Shown: positions 1 through 13,240, numbered from the stretch's first letter. The stretch: DNA of 64,000 nt from Polytrichum commune (GCA_950295325.1 OX485803.1:49615554-49679553), one strand, 5' to 3'. Made by a program: numbers and translations. Notes: generated by a model from the sequence alone, not told the origin.

Positions 1-47
1 GCCTCAAAACAAGGTAAGTGACACCAAATGCCATAAATGGTGTAGTG
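1..47. mobile_element. Right end of a CACTA-type MITE (cut by window edge)
   Basis: The segment ends in CATAAATGGTGTAGTG, the inverse of the CACTACACCATTTATG terminus seen intact at 17580. It is preceded by an AAGTGACAC subterminal motif shared with that element. Only the right end is inside the window. Assignment to CACTA-type MITEs rests on the termini alone. Confidence 0.5.
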
Positions 48-878
48 CGCCAGTGTGCCTTAAAATCTTAATAATAAGTTTGTGTTTTACTACTATGGTC
101 GGAGTCAGTTAGTCAGTAAATGAGTCAGCCAAGGCAGGCTACTATAGACGAGCATACATGACGTGTGATGTGGATAAGAATGTAGTATTAGGTCTAAGAA
201 AAAAGACAAAGCACTTGTGGATGAGCACCATTTAATATAGCATTCCTTTTATCGCTCAATTGTTGTTTTCTTCATGGGTTGCCACACACAATGTGAGCTC
301 AACCTCAAGCTTGTGCGACTTTTGTGGGCCAAGGCTCGGCCATTTGTGGTGTGATACACGTAAACTCATCTATTGGGAAGGTGAAAATGCAGTGAATTTT
401 ATTATAACCTATGAATGACCATTTCTAGATGATTTTAATATGGAAGAAGTAGGATCAGAGACCTCAAATTAGTCTAGTGGTGTTGATTTGGAATGAATCA
501 GTCCTAGGGTTTTTTATTTTTTATTTTTTATTTTTTTATTTTTACATGGATGCCACAAATACCGAGCCATGCGACAAAGGGTTGTGCATGTGAAACACAC
601 TAGGTACACTGGTGTGCAATTAGGTTGCCTTCGCAAATAAGTTCTTTATCCATGCAAATTACTTACTGTGGGTCAAATTCCACTTCCCAAAACTTATAGC
701 TTTGTTTATTCATCCGTCTAGCAACCGCGATTTCAAATTAAATCATTTGTATTTTGTTACCGTGGTGATAAGTACTCAAAATAGTGTGGAATGCCAATAA
801 ATTAGCCTGGGGCAACCTAATTGCACATAGTAGTGTACTTATTTAGATCTTTACATGTGCCTAAGATTGTAGAGCTTA
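48..878. other. AT-rich intergenic DNA, no gene seen
   Basis: No frame holds a convincing coding stretch. It contains T-rich runs near 510-545 and ends at the TTA (876-878) that forms the left target duplication of the next element. Confidence 0.5.
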
Positions 879-1291
879 GGGGCGGTTTACACTATGGACC
901 ATGAAGTTGTCCCACGTAAGAGGCCTATTTTGCGTGGGACGACTTCATGGGACGACTTTCATGGTCCGAGCTACTAAAATATTAGTTTTCATGGTTCATG
1001 GGCCCTTCACTAAGTGTAAACCGAATGTGGACCATAAAGAATGACCATGCACCAAAAAGTGGAGGTGCTGATTTTTTTAATACATGCCCAAAAAGGGCAA
1101 TTTTGAAAAAAAAATAAGTTGGATCATTCCTTGTCTTCTCTTGGGCTTCACTTGTCTTCACTTCTTGTTAAATGTGTCGAAGATGTGGCTTGCAAATCTT
1201 CTCACAACAATTTTTTTTAAATAAAATAAAATGAGCAATTTAATTTGTACATGCTCAATGTAATTTACATGTGACATGTACCTTGTTTTGT

Positions 1292-1390
1292 CACTACACT
1301 AAATAGGATATTTAGTGTTTGATTATATTTAATGTTGTTACCACCCTACCTTGCTCAACACTAATTTTCAATTCTTTGATAATGAATGTT
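1292..1390 (+). mobile_element. Partial CACTA-type MITE nested in the Harbinger element
   Basis: It starts CACTACACTAAATAGG and then reads ATATTTAGTGTTTGATTAT. For about 100 bp it matches the inverse of the right end of the MITE at 54468-54768, including the stretch before TTTTCAATTC. The other end is not recognisable. Confidence 0.5.
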
Positions 1391-1493
1391 AGAAGATTTC
1401 CCATTGCACTTCTTTTGACTACCCTGATCTACAGTCACTAAACCACTACAGATTTTTGTTTTTTGTTTTTCAACTTCATTTTGTAATCATATT

Positions 1494-1558
1494 GGGGTGT
1501 GTAATATACCGTTGGAAAGGTATTTTCAAGACCTTTCCAACGGTATATTACAAGCCCC
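1494..1558. repeat. Perfect 21-bp inverted repeat (hairpin)
   Basis: GTAATATACCGTTGGAAAGG plus T (1501-1521) is followed after nine bases by its exact inverse (1531-1551). Pairing continues outward to about 28 bp per arm with two mismatches. No gene is attached to it. Confidence 0.85.
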
Positions 1559-2015
1559 AAAATTCCAAACATTTCATTTGGTAGACCAAAAAAACAAATA
1601 TGCACTTGAATTCTTGAGTTCTAGATGTCCCGCGTTGTTTGGTGAAACACGTGTGAGCCGGTTTAAGGGGTAGGGCAAGGTAGTGCTGGTATGTCTAATG
1701 GGCTATGGTATGATTAAGGTGCTTAAAAGGTAGATTCATTAAAAATTTATTGAAATAGTATTTCTCTGACATGGGCCCTTGCCTTTTCCTACCAGACCAC
1801 CTCTCTTGCCTCTCTCAACGCAAAACCCGTTGGACCATGTCAGTGTATTTATTAGGCCTTAAAAATTATATTTTGGGGACCTCGACCTCCATGGTCCCTC
1901 TGCCATTTTTTCCTTAGTGTAAACCGAAGTTGTCCCGGGAGAACTTCAACAGCCAATCAGCTGCCTTGCAGAGCCCTGGTCCAACTTCATGGTCCATAGT
2001 GTAAACCGCCCCTTA

Positions 2016-3445
2016 GTCCCAAAGGTGGTCTTTGATTTTTTGGATGGATTTGGTCAGTTCCAACTCAAACAAGTAGAATTGTCAAGCATGTTGATTGCAA
2101 ATTCAAGTTTGGGATTGAATTTGAAATTCAATTCAAGATGCGAGGAACACAAGCTCATTATCATTAGCACATGTAAGGCTCCACTTTTTTCTTTTCTTTT
2201 TTCCCTATACCTTAGCCCACTGAACTAGCAAGCTTCAACTTCAACTTCAACTTCAACTCAAGCAAGGTACGTGTGGTTGGTCCTTGAGGCAAGAGTTCAC
2301 CTAACAACCACCATCAACCCCTAAGCGTATCGGAGTACTATAGTTTCAAGTAATTTTGGGGGTAGGTTTTTTTTGTTTCTTAATTTAATTTTTTCCTCCC
2401 ATAACATTAAAATTTTGTCAAATCACATTCACAATTATTTGAGTTATATATATATATATATATAGGTCTTCCTCAATGATCCTTGTTACAAAATCTAATA
2501 TGTGAGGGAAGTGATATGGTTCTAGAGAGCTACAACATTGCTTATTCCATCCATACGGATGGATGTAGTCTAAATTTTCGCGTCCATAAACTCTCTTATG
2601 AAGCCAACTCCAAATCATGTTCCCAAATCATCCTTTATGATACATTTTTGATATGATGTTGATTCCCAACCCTTTATAGGTTAAAAAACATCTTTCCTCC
2701 CCCACAATATCTTGCAAAGCCTAGGTCGTTCACTTAGCCTTATGTTTGATATACACATGCATTAGTTGGGTACTTTATCGGGAGGTATTATATGAGGATC
2801 TTGGAATTAAGTGAGCTTAATTCAAAATATTATTTTATTTTATATGCGGTCCATGAGGCCCAAATAAACCTATCATCCCATCATATATGCTTACCATACA
2901 TTCATATTTTGACAAAATGGAAGCAATGCTTCAGACCTTGGACAACTAACCAACTAATTCAACTATTAGTTGACTAGTTGCCCTCCGTAAATATAGTTGT
3001 TCACGATTTGATGTACCAAAAAATGTACTCAACTGTAGTTGTTTTAAATTTGGTATGCCAAAAATCTAGTTAACTATAGTTATATTTAGTTAACTAAAGT
3101 TGAGTGCAACCTGTTCATGTAATTTTGTTGTGGTGTTGTAGTGTCACTAGTGTGTTAGTTGTGTTGGTGGTGTACATGGAGGTTGTTCCGGAGGCCAACA
3201 TTGTGAGTGATCATATAAAGGCGTTTCTCGACAATCCTCAGTGGCCCGAGCATATTAAAGACCCTCAACTAAATCAAATCAAGAGACTAGCTTCTTCCAA
3301 TATATGAATACTTGAACTTTTCCTAGTTAATTATAGTCAATCTTAAATTTGGTCTTAAAATTTCTTAGTTAATTATAGTTGTTCTTCAAATTGGTTTGAA
3401 ATTTTTCTTGTCAACTATAGTTGCTCCCTAAAATGTTTTGAAAAA
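2016..3445. other. Intergenic DNA with short repeats, no gene assigned
   Basis: This stretch is AT-rich with many stops. It includes a TA dinucleotide run at about 2444-2463 and several scattered copies of a TAGTTAACTATAGTT-like motif between 2990 and 3445. A 67-codon open frame at 3104-3307 (ending LNQIKRLASSNI) has no recognisable family and no supporting signals, so I do not call it a gene. Confidence 0.4.
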
Positions 3446-3845
3446 AATCTAGTTAACTGTAGTTATTTTGGCAGTTTTCAAAGCTTTGAAATGTTTCATC
3501 CATCTCCATGGAACATGTTATAAAAAATAAATTAAAATATTATATGCACACATGTTACAACAAAAAAATGTAAATAAATTTGTAGCATGCTATATTACAT
3601 TGGGGTTTCTTTTCTTTTTCTTAAATGAAATGTAGCATGCTAAAAATCTAGTTAACTGTAGTTATTTTGGCGGTTGTCAAAGCTTTACAATGTTTCATCC
3701 ATCTCCATGGAACATGTTATAAAAACTAAATTAAAATATTATATGCACACATGTTACAATAGAAAAATGTAAAGAAATTTGTAGCATGCTATATTACATT
3801 GAGGTTTCTTTTCCTTTTCTTAAATGAAATGTAGCATGCTAAAAA
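3446..3845 (+). repeat. Tandem duplication, two copies of about 198 bp
   Basis: The block beginning AAATCTAGTTAACTGTAG and including CATCCATCTCCATGGAACAT and TTTGTAGCATGCTATATTAC occurs at about 3446 and again at about 3644, with only scattered substitutions. No coding potential. Confidence 0.8.
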
Positions 3846-3849
3846 TTCT

Positions 3850-4684
3850 ATTGTACCTTGTTCTCCATACCTTGATAATGTATATAACATACAAGTGCAC
3901 CTTATATTTTAACTCACATTGTTTGCTAATTTATGCCAATGAATCCTCTATGTTGCAAGATAATATCTTATGCATTTCTTGGGTTGCATAATGTGTATGA
4001 TATTAAATGATTTTTAGAAGAATTTTTTTTGGGGGGAGGGTGGGGTTGGGCATGAAGTCTTGCAAACTTGAAAGTTATTAGGTTTGTGAATCTCTCTCTC
4101 TCTCTCTAGGGAAACATCCAATGCTACTGAAAATTTACAGCATTGTATAAGTTCACAACAAATTTTCCAAAGTGGGATGTTGAGAGAGGTGAACATTCCT
4201 AGAAAAAGTACCAAAAAATGAATGATTGCCCAATGTTTCTAGTTTTTTGAGGAATCTTTGATCTCGTTGCATCAAACTAACCAAAGAAAGTTGATTGGTG
4301 CAAACCAATTCAAATGCTAATTTATACAATTATATAGTTATATATATTGTCTATATAATTTTAACCCCCCCCTTTGTCATATTCCTCTTTTTCACAACAA
4401 TAATACACTCAAGAATGCACATAAAACATTGGATTATGACCTTTCAAATTTTGTATATACCAAAAGCTTTACCCCTTAACCACAAGACTGTGGTTGCTTA
4501 TGAGGTTGAACCACCCGACCATAGGAGAGAGACAAAAGATCCTCTCTCTCCCCCCCCCCCGAGCTCCCTTTCATGCCAAAACACTACTTTTACTTTTTAT
4601 TTTTCATATACTGAAAGTCTTCTATTCATAGTTCTAAATTCATAGTTTTACTATGAATCTTCTATCTTTTGGCTCAATCACAAT
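3850..4684. other. AT-rich intergenic DNA
   Basis: A (TC)n run lies at about 4090-4107 and a C run at about 4548-4560. The 116-codon open frame at 4295-4645 is low in complexity, resembles nothing I know and crosses the C run, so it is probably chance. Confidence 0.4.
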
Positions 4685-5065
4685 CTACTAGTTGGAACTA
4701 TCCAATCCGAACTTGATGCATTCATCTATTCTTCTAGTTGGAACTGTCTATTTCCAACTATATTCAATCAATCATTATTCTAGTTGGAGCTGTCTAATTC
4801 CAATTATATTTATTTATTGAGAGTTGTTTAGCTCCAATGAATAACATTCATTTGTTGGGAGTTGTTTAACTCCAATTCATATCTTCTAGTTGGAGTTGTC
4901 TAACTCCAACATAAAGATCTTCCAAAGGCATGTGTCTAACTCCCAATTGGAGCTATCTAACTCCAATGCAAAGATCTTCAATCAGGAGCTGCCTAACTCC
5001 CCTGCACAATAATTCCTTCATGGGTTGTCTAGCCTTTGTGCACCATTCTCGCTTGGGATGTCTAA
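4685..5065. repeat. Degenerate array of short hairpin-forming repeats
   Basis: A motif close to GTTGGAGTTGTCTAACTCCA recurs about eight times at 50-65 bp spacing. Each copy is an imperfect palindrome (TTGGAG...CTCCAA). Copies are clearest at about 4782-4805, 4855-4875, 4885-4912 and 4945-4965. Coding frames do not survive. Confidence 0.65.
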
Positions 5066-6740
5066 CTCAATTCTTTCCTTGAAACTGTTTGACTTGAATT
5101 AGCATTTGCTCACATGCTAAGTACAAACAAGATATGATTAGGCATGCTTTCTTTCTTGCATAATCCAACATTAAATATTTTAATCCGGGTACATCACATC
5201 CCCAAGAAGAATGAAAATAATTGCATTTAATAAAATCTTCAAAAATTTCTCATTTGGACTAAAATGTCCTAAATTGTTAATGCAAGGACTTGCCCTCTTA
5301 TTGCCAAATGACACCTGTGTCTGATGTTTGTACCCATTTTAAGGATGTGCCTAAAATTATTGTAGTTTTTGAATATTTTAAACTATGCCTAAGAATGATT
5401 TTCAAAATGATTTCTAGGGACCTTGCTTAGCTGTAAGATGTTAGAGTTCTTAAATGGCCACTAGAAAGACACCTTACTTCACTCATATAGTTTCCGAGAA
5501 AACACCAAGTATCCGGGCCCTAAAAAAATGTGAGTTCAAAATCCTCCGATCTCCAATTATAAAATAACTTTCACATCTATGATATCTATACTAAAGAATA
5601 CACATATTTTGATTGTATACAATGAGATAGTAATCGTAACCGTACATCACAAATATTCAAAGGTGATATTATTATCATAAATCAATATAAATGTTGAAAT
5701 GACAGATCATTATTCTTCAATTAATGTTGTGATAACTAACTGCATGATGATTCACTTACTTCCAGCTATTGTGGTCCAAATTATACTAGTATTGTACCAA
5801 GCACATTGTTCATAACATTACTCAAGGGCCATCTTTTGTTCTCTTTCTATTTGAGAGCAAGCTTACTTGAGAGGAAGCCTCAAGTTCAAATTCAATCTGC
5901 AAATTGAGAGATTCTTGCATCTAGCACTTATATCGAGCCGGCCTCATGAAACAAACTATATCCCATATATACACACACAGTATGCACCACTAAATATTAA
6001 ATTTGAATTCCAACACAAAGTGTGCCTCATTTTTAACTGCATTATAAGAGCATATGTATCTCTAAAGATAGGAACACTCGACCATTGTCTAGTTTCAATG
6101 CCAAGTCCATGATTCGAGGTGCAGTAAACATCAATGATTTTGTGTTATGGTGGTGTCAATGATTGCTACGAGTATAACTCACATTAATGTTTAAGAAATC
6201 CTTGAGGTGGAGGTGATCTAGTTTCTTCCATGAGAGATGGAAAGAGTTCTACTAATCAGCAAGAAAAACCTCCTTGATATCATCAAATGCGGATGTTGAT
6301 GTGATTGGATTGTCATGGGTTTCCAATGTGATAGACCCCATGATGCCTTCCACATGATTGTCGATTTGTGCCAAGTATAAAAAAACGAGGCTCCCTTACT
6401 TACCACAAGAGAAAAACAACCTAACCACATAAAAAGAGGCCCTGCATAAACCTTGAGTGATTGAAAAAAGAAATAAAAATAAGAGGGCGGAAGATATGTG
6501 GAAACATGGTTTCATCACCAAAATTATGTTTCCACATATTTATGGTTTTTAAAAACTAGAATTCAAGTTCAAACAATCAAAGATTAAAATGGATTCACAC
6601 CAGAATTCATGCCAAGATTCAAGCTCGTTCTTACCAAAATTCAAATCAATTCACATCAAGATTAAAAAATGGGTTCATACCGGAATTTAAAATCATTCAA
6701 TCCATGTTCAAGTTTAAAAATTAGAAACTTCCGTATGTGA
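5066..6740. other. Intergenic DNA, no feature recognised
   Basis: No long open frame, terminal inverted repeat or tandem array could be recognised on either strand. The base composition is AT-rich like its neighbours. Part of 6200-6740 may belong to the transposon remnant that follows, but I cannot show this. Confidence 0.35.
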
Positions 6741-6749
6741 CGGCGTTTG

Positions 6750-8770
6750 AGGTTTTTGTTGCAACCTGCTTGCATTTGTCACCTCCACTAAAGGATCACT
6801 CGGGTTTCCAGTACATCCATGGCAGCATGTGTCCAGGCTAGTCTAAAGACAAAGTGTTTGTCTTGAAAATGTCAGTTGACCTTCCTAGGAGTGGTGTAGA
6901 TCTAGTGAAATACGTGTAGGCCGGAGGGGATTTGGAGAACTCGTGGATAATGTTTGACCATGTCAAACGCTTGAAAGATTAAACCATTGTGACGTGCCAT
7001 GTGTATGACGACAAATACATTAAGGTGTTGATAAACTCTGTTCTGGAAAAGCTTGAATTCTATCATGGCAGAGAATGGAGTGTCTGTCACATGTGAATTT
7101 CAAAGGTTTCGTGGCGGACAGTGTTTAGGCTAATTGGAATGTGGTGAGGAAGATATATGGAGATGGTGACCCAAGTTTGCCAATGGTGGGTTGTGAGTGC
7201 ACCCTTTTTCCACTCATCGGTGAGCTTGGATAAGGTGATGCAAAATAATATCTTTGTGTCTTTGCATTTCAACATAAGCAACTATGCAAGGATTAATTAC
7301 AAAGACGTGAAAAAATATGAACAAAGCTAAAACTAAGTATCATGTGATTCGTTCACGATGGTTGTTATTAGGAGCAACCATAGAAGAAGACATTCTCGGT
7401 CTCTCCAAGTTGTTGGAGTTTTGGCCCTTTTGTTATTGGCAATGGGATGGTCATATGATTATTGTGAAAGCATGATCACATTCCATTTTGGAATGTCCTT
7501 TATGTATGAGAATCTATAGTATGGATATAATTTACTCTAATTTGTGTATTGTTTATAGGATCCAACTATGAATGAACAAGCAAAAATGCCAACATGTAAC
7601 CTTACAAAGATAATTCATAACAAGTGGCCACAACAATCTAGCAACAAGGTGACTTGCATGTATGGAGCAATAGTCGTCGATTTGATTCATGCCTTCTTGC
7701 ATATTGCAAATTACAAGTCGTGGTTGAAAGGTGGTTTTACTGGTAAAGGCCCTAATTCCACGTCTTTGAAATTGAAGGCTACTGCTAGGTGTGGAGATCC
7801 CAAGCTAGTGGCAAATGCCATGAAATTTTATCCATAGACAGAAGATCTTAACATTAGGGGTTGTGCCTTGAAGGGATCCAAGCTATTTGGGGCCACCAAA
7901 CAAAAACTCGACCTTCCCCCATGAGCTAATTCTGACTCACATCGACCTGACAAAATTTATTATTCCATGCCTTGCCCTAACACACAAGCAACTCGTCAAC
8001 GAATAGAAGAGTTATTGAATTTCACAAACCATGGCATGGCTCATTCCACGTTGATATTGGGGTCTGATGCCATGTTTTCCAATGGCACGTTGCAAGGTTG
8101 CCACCCAACTTTGCCAACAGATGTTGGGCGATGCAAGCCAATACATGGATTTTGTGCAATGCCAAAGTCGGAGATAGCAAACATGACACCTTTGCCCCCA
8201 CGCACAAGGGTATGAAGAAGGAATACCACCCACCAAGAACATGGAGTACAAGTTTGGTTTTGTCATGATGTCATCAAGTGTTGTGTGAGTGGCAACAAGA
8301 AGAAGTATGTGCCGGACTAGTCTATAGTACCCAACATGTGACCAGTGAAGATAGGTACCAATCTCTCAAGGGAGGATGTATTGGCACTCGAAGGCGCCGG
8401 ATTCCAATTGTAGCTGAGGGAGGCACTATCTTCCCATAGGAGGCTTTCTACAATTGCGACACTTCCGATCCCTTGGTCGCATTTCCATGTGCCACCAAAC
8501 CTGGACACACATCCAACTTCCAAATTTGGAAAGAAAATGCATCGCAATCTAGTAGCACCTATGACAAATCACAAAAAACAAATAGGAGAGTGTTGGATTC
8601 ATGGACGGTGAGTATATGGTGGGAGCCACTGCCATTCCCTATCCATAATTCAAGAGCGACCATCAACATTGTCTCCAAAGAGGCATTGCATACCGTGTCA
8701 CGATTGGTGGTATCCCACATTGCACTTGCCCTCACTTCACGAAATATCATCTCATTCTTTGGGAAAGAAA
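6750..8770 (+). pseudogene. Decayed transposase-like coding remnant (unassigned family)
   Basis: Plus-strand frames broken by stops and shifts still read as one degraded protein. Pieces visible are MSVDLPRSGVDLVKYV (from about 6870), GGDLENSWIMFDHVKRLKD, VTCHVYDDKYIKVL (about 6990) and KIYGDGDPSLPMV (about 7150). After 7559 come KWPQQSSNKVTCMYGA and CGDPKLVANAMKFYP. Downstream, 7967-8770 keeps several open pieces in shifting frames. The layout (a CHVYD..Y motif followed by a long acidic and aromatic body) is reminiscent of MULE-like transposase proteins, but that assignment is an inference. No terminal repeats were found. It is not a working gene. Confidence 0.45.
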
Positions 8771-9998
8771 AATAAATGGGTGTACTGCAAATATCTTTAT
8801 TATGTGTTTAGATTTCTATGCAAGGTGGATCGTGACAATGACAAGTTTCATTCATGCTCCAACGTATACCTTCAACAAGGTCATGCGACTATTTGAACTT
8901 GTTGGTGTTGTGGAGTGTGAGTGATGTTCTAAGAATTGTCTTCAGCCGCATGTTTAATAATATCAATGTCTTGGTGTGGATTGTTAAGATAAAAATCAGC
9001 AATGGATCGATAGTTTTTGGAACTATCCATGGTAATAGGCACTCATCACTTTTTTCCCTTCACAATGTTAGTATGGTACAATTGAAAAATTGCAAAAAAA
9101 TGAATGCAAAATTTAGAGTATGCATCCTAAACATGTGCCTAGTTTTCTAAATTTGGCAGTGCCATTCATGTGTTATGACTCATCACTCATGTTTTACCAC
9201 TACCACTCATTGCTCATGTCTTAATTTCCCTCATGATTGGGGTGTAACCGATGTTGATATGGAATTGCTTTATTTTGATACCATTCAAGTCTCTATAGAA
9301 GATTTCACATTTATCAATATCAATGAAGTGTGAATATTTGAAGATTTTTGTTTTGTTTTCAATACCATTTGAGTTGGGTCAATATGCCATCCAAGAATCT
9401 TTCACCCTAGTATCAATATCATTTAGATTAGATTGGTATATATTAACCCAAATAACGACTCTTGTATTTAGAAAGGTTCTTATCTTGACGTACCCATCAA
9501 ATGACAAATAACTATATTTGATTGGTATTACAATTCTAATACCCATGTGTAGGTTCTTTAACAATATTATTGATGTTCATTATTGATACTCAAGCATTCA
9601 CCTATTTAGCACACCACTACTGGACCCTGGTTGTGACTTGAATTGAGTTGTGATCTCCTCTTTGACTACAAAGTAACAAATGAATGAAATTGTATAAGAC
9701 TCGATTCTACTAAATTCTGTATCACCTTTTCAAATTTTCTCTAAAAAATTACAAAACTAAAAAAGGAATTGACGTTTTAATTACAATTATGTTATCATCA
9801 ATTCATTCAAACTCCAGAGTTTCTTAAACTCATGGGTTGTGTAATATTTTCAAGACAATAAAATACATGGATCTAAGGAAGTTGTATGTAATTTGACATC
9901 ATTAAACCCAACAAAACTGTACAGGTAGTGTGATTGATACTGTTGTATGTAGACCTAGTAAATATTTGATGTGGGCAAGAAATTGGTGTCAAAGTAAG
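8771..9998. other. Intergenic DNA, no gene seen
   Basis: AT-rich with short chance frames only. Repeated GATATCAAT-like words between 9240 and 9560 echo similar text at 22.0-22.6 kb and suggest old dispersed repeat material. Confidence 0.35.
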
Positions 9999-11994
9999 TA
10001 CAGTCTAACCCCGATTATACGATGCATTTCCCGTCGACCAAACTTTCTAGTGTTAATTTACCCCGATATTATGACTACGATGCTCGTAATATGGCATTTT
10101 TTTAGGCTTGATTTGTCATATTAAAGAGGTAATTAATGCGTGCATGTGGTGGACCCACATTAAGATTTGCTTTGGGGTTGGGAAGTACGTGGTGGATTCA
10201 TCAGTGGGTTAACTTAACTTAACTTAACTCAAGTTCATTGTTTTAAACCTTGGTTTCAAAACAACTGTTGCACTTTTGAGTCTTTGGGTTTAGGTGGGCG
10301 TTGACCGGTTTAGGAATTGTTAAATAAGCATTCTAGAATTTTGAAGTTGTTGAATTCCTCTTCTTGATTCGAAATTTGTCCTCACACCTAAATCTCACAT
10401 CTCTTTAGATTGGATCTTTCAGTCCTTGCTGGGTTATACTCTTAGATTTGCCCATGTCACTATTCAATTTCTTGGCTCCGGAGGTGTCGGTAGTCTTGAG
10501 TGGTGGATGCTTTTCATTTCGGTGATAATTTCAACAATTTCGGTGTTGATGACCACGTCTGCACACAAAACAACTTGCACACAATTTGGTAAGCTCCTTC
10601 GCATTGGTTATGGCACCGGAAGATGTTTACAATATGGATGAGACTGGTTTATTTTATCTTGCCCAACCAAACAAGACACTAAGCACAAGGAAAAGCTCAT
10701 GGGCACAAAATTCAAAAAGACCATCTCACTCTTGTTCTCGTTGTAAACATGACATGCATTGACATGTTGAATCCTGTGATTATTTACAAATTTCTATGCC
10801 CAAAATGCTTTGGAAGGTGGTTGCCAACAAATTTTGTGTGGTGATTTGCAAACCAAACGCCTTAGATGACATTAGATGTATTTTAGAGTTGGATGATGAG
10901 CCTCGATGTACATTTCATATCTCAAAAGCGGAAGGTACTTTTAATTATATATGGACAATTATGCTACTCATTTCCCTTAAGCATGTTGGTGGGGGTGAAT
11001 CATTTGCTTTTTCAATATTGCTATTGCTTTCTTACCACCTAATATTACAAGAATGGTACAACCCTTGGATCATGGAATAATTGCTTCATTCAATTTAGTA
11101 TAAGAAGAAGCTTTTGGAATGGATTTTATCTTATTTTTTATTAATGAAAGGCAAGTTGTTATGTGGTGCTCTCAAGTGTGGAGAGAGATGATTCCCCAAA
11201 CCATACGAAACAAGTGAAGGATGTCTAGGATTTTACTTGCAGACTAGAGTGCCAATTTCGACATGGATGTTGAATGTGAGAAATTGAAAATGAAAGAAGT
11301 TGCAATTGAATTGGCAAGTCTCATTTCCTCTTTGAAACTTGGAAGTAAATAAATGCCTATTGAAGAATATGTGCAATTGGTAGGAGAGGAAATTGTTGAC
11401 GCAGAGTACATCAAGGTTGAGTTGGTGGATTTGGCAGGGAGTAGAGAAATCCGTTTGGGTTTAGATTTGAGTGAAGCGCCAATAGAGGGGAATGATTTGG
11501 ATGACTAGCCAACACCGATAGTCAAGCTTCCTCAAGCCCGTGAGTATGCCCCAATTACTATCAAATTTTGCAATGGAGCATTCTTCAAAGTTTCTAGTTG
11601 GAGATGTGACAAACATGCAATCTTTTATGGATAAATCGAACAAAGATGCTAATTTCCAACATCAACGAACATCATCAGAACATAATGGATTCTTGCTTTC
11701 ATAGTGTGTTATGTGGTGAAGACATCATCATGGGACTATGTTTGTTTTTTTTTAAAACACTCCACATCGTGTGATGTTGTGAGCATATTTCTTAAATAAA
11801 AATATTCTTTCATACTTATGTATCTTCATTTTGTATACTAAAAAAAACTTGCATTGAAATAGGCAATTTCTTGGAAAACCTCGATAGCATGACATTTGAG
11901 GCCAAAATATCATACTATGCAAAATGCAACATTTGGATAATACGACACTTCATTGCACGACCAAACATGTAATATTAAAGGGGGAGAACACTAT
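9999..11994 (+). mobile_element. Decayed pogo/Tigger-like DNA transposon, copy 1
   Basis: The left end is TACAGTCTAACCCCGATTAT. The right end is a diverged inverse around 11965-11994 (…TTAAAGGGGGAGAACACTA). Inside, the plus strand reads PEDVYNMDETGLFYLAQPNK from about 10617. This is the DDE_1 transposase block of pogo/Tigger/CENP-B-type elements with its first catalytic Asp in DETG. Further diagnostic pieces are DDIRCILELDDEP (10866) and, after 11340, MPIEEYVQLVGEEIVDAEY. Frameshifts and stops make it inactive. A second copy lies inverted at 18698-20921. Confidence 0.8.
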
Positions 11995-13240
11995 GGTCAA
12001 TCTCAATCTCCAGAGATATGAAATTTGGTTTGTACTAGGTGTACTGTTATTCAATATTTTGGGTTGAAAATGGTGTGATATGATTGAGGTTTGAATGTTT
12101 TGAATCAAACCATTGACTTATTTGCTAAACTAAAAAATTTTAGTGGGTAATACTGATCTCTACAGTAATGTTTAATGTACTACATATTGAAGAAGAGAAA
12201 TTATTATGATCTGAACCATTTTGTCACTCAAAAAATAGTATAGCATTCAAAAACTAGTGTAATATAAACAAGCTTAATTAAGCAAGAAGGTTCTACAACT
12301 CACAAACTTTCTCCTTTTATGTACTCACAAAATGATCTTGTCAATAATCATAGGGATATGACTTTTAACAGGATTACTCATGAAGGTTAGTATAGAGTCA
12401 TTTATGTCGTCAATATGTCAAAGAACATAACCTCACAAATTTAGACCAAATTTGATTTTTCTTAATATCTCTGAAATTACCACCTATTTAGGTTGAAATT
12501 GTCAAGAACTTCAAAAAAGTATACTACCATAACATTACAAAGCCCATGTGCAAAGGTCCCTATTTTGTAAGGAGAGGCCTACTACCTTGGCATGAATACA
12601 TGGAGCCAAATGCCTAACACCATGGTTTCGCAACTTCTTGGACCCACCCAATGATGTTGGGGTCCACACAACAAGCGGGGATTCCAAATACAAAAAACTA
12701 AACATAGATCTTGATGATTCATTTGCACAAAAGTCACATGTTTGCTCACCTATGCAAAATGCACATTACTTTGGCTAAAAACTGTTCGTTTTGTAAGGGT
12801 GACCCAACAAAAGTGCATAAATCATTCTTGCAAACTTCCCGGCACTAGGGATGCGACAATGCTAGTGTTGAGTATTGTTGTGCTGACCCCTCCCTCCCAC
12901 CAACACACATTATATCTTGCATATACATATATTTATATTCATATTGGTTAAGAGTGAGGAAATATGAAAATTTTGGAACACATAATTATGAAAACGAATT
13001 AAAGTTGCGTAGTATATATGATACATGATAATAGGAGGTTTGAATACTCATATCTATTGTTAGATTTTCTTGTTAGATTTTAATCCTCAAACGTAGTACA
13101 CATTTACAATAATTGTGGGTACATCGTGAGGATAGTATTGGAAAAAAATAAAACATAAATAGTTTTCAGACGTGCACACATCGTTATTATCTGCAACGCA
13201 ATAGAGTTAACCGTAGAGAGTATGGGCACCTACTGGGAAA
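11995..13240. other. Intergenic DNA, no gene seen
   Basis: AT-rich. The 69-codon frame at 12742-12951 has no recognisable features. No repeats with clear ends were found. Confidence 0.35.

Larger units (their letters stand above)
879..2012. mobile_element. Non-autonomous PIF/Harbinger-type element, 1134 bp
   Basis: The ends are inverted repeats: GGGGCGGTTTACACTATGG at the left, and its inverse CCATAGTGTAAACCGCCCC at the right. They extend for about 30 bp. The element is flanked by a TTA direct repeat (876-878 and 2013-2015), the three-base target duplication typical of PIF/Harbinger. The right-hand 250 bp (about 1770-2012) is clearly related to the right end of the transposase-bearing element at 56294-58200, so this is probably a deletion derivative of the same family. 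It has no coding capacity and carries internal secondary insertions (see 1292 and 1494). Confidence 0.85.

Noticed and set aside
8012..8266. Several overlapping minus-strand frames
   Set aside because: They lie opposite the plus-strand transposon remnant and show no motif.
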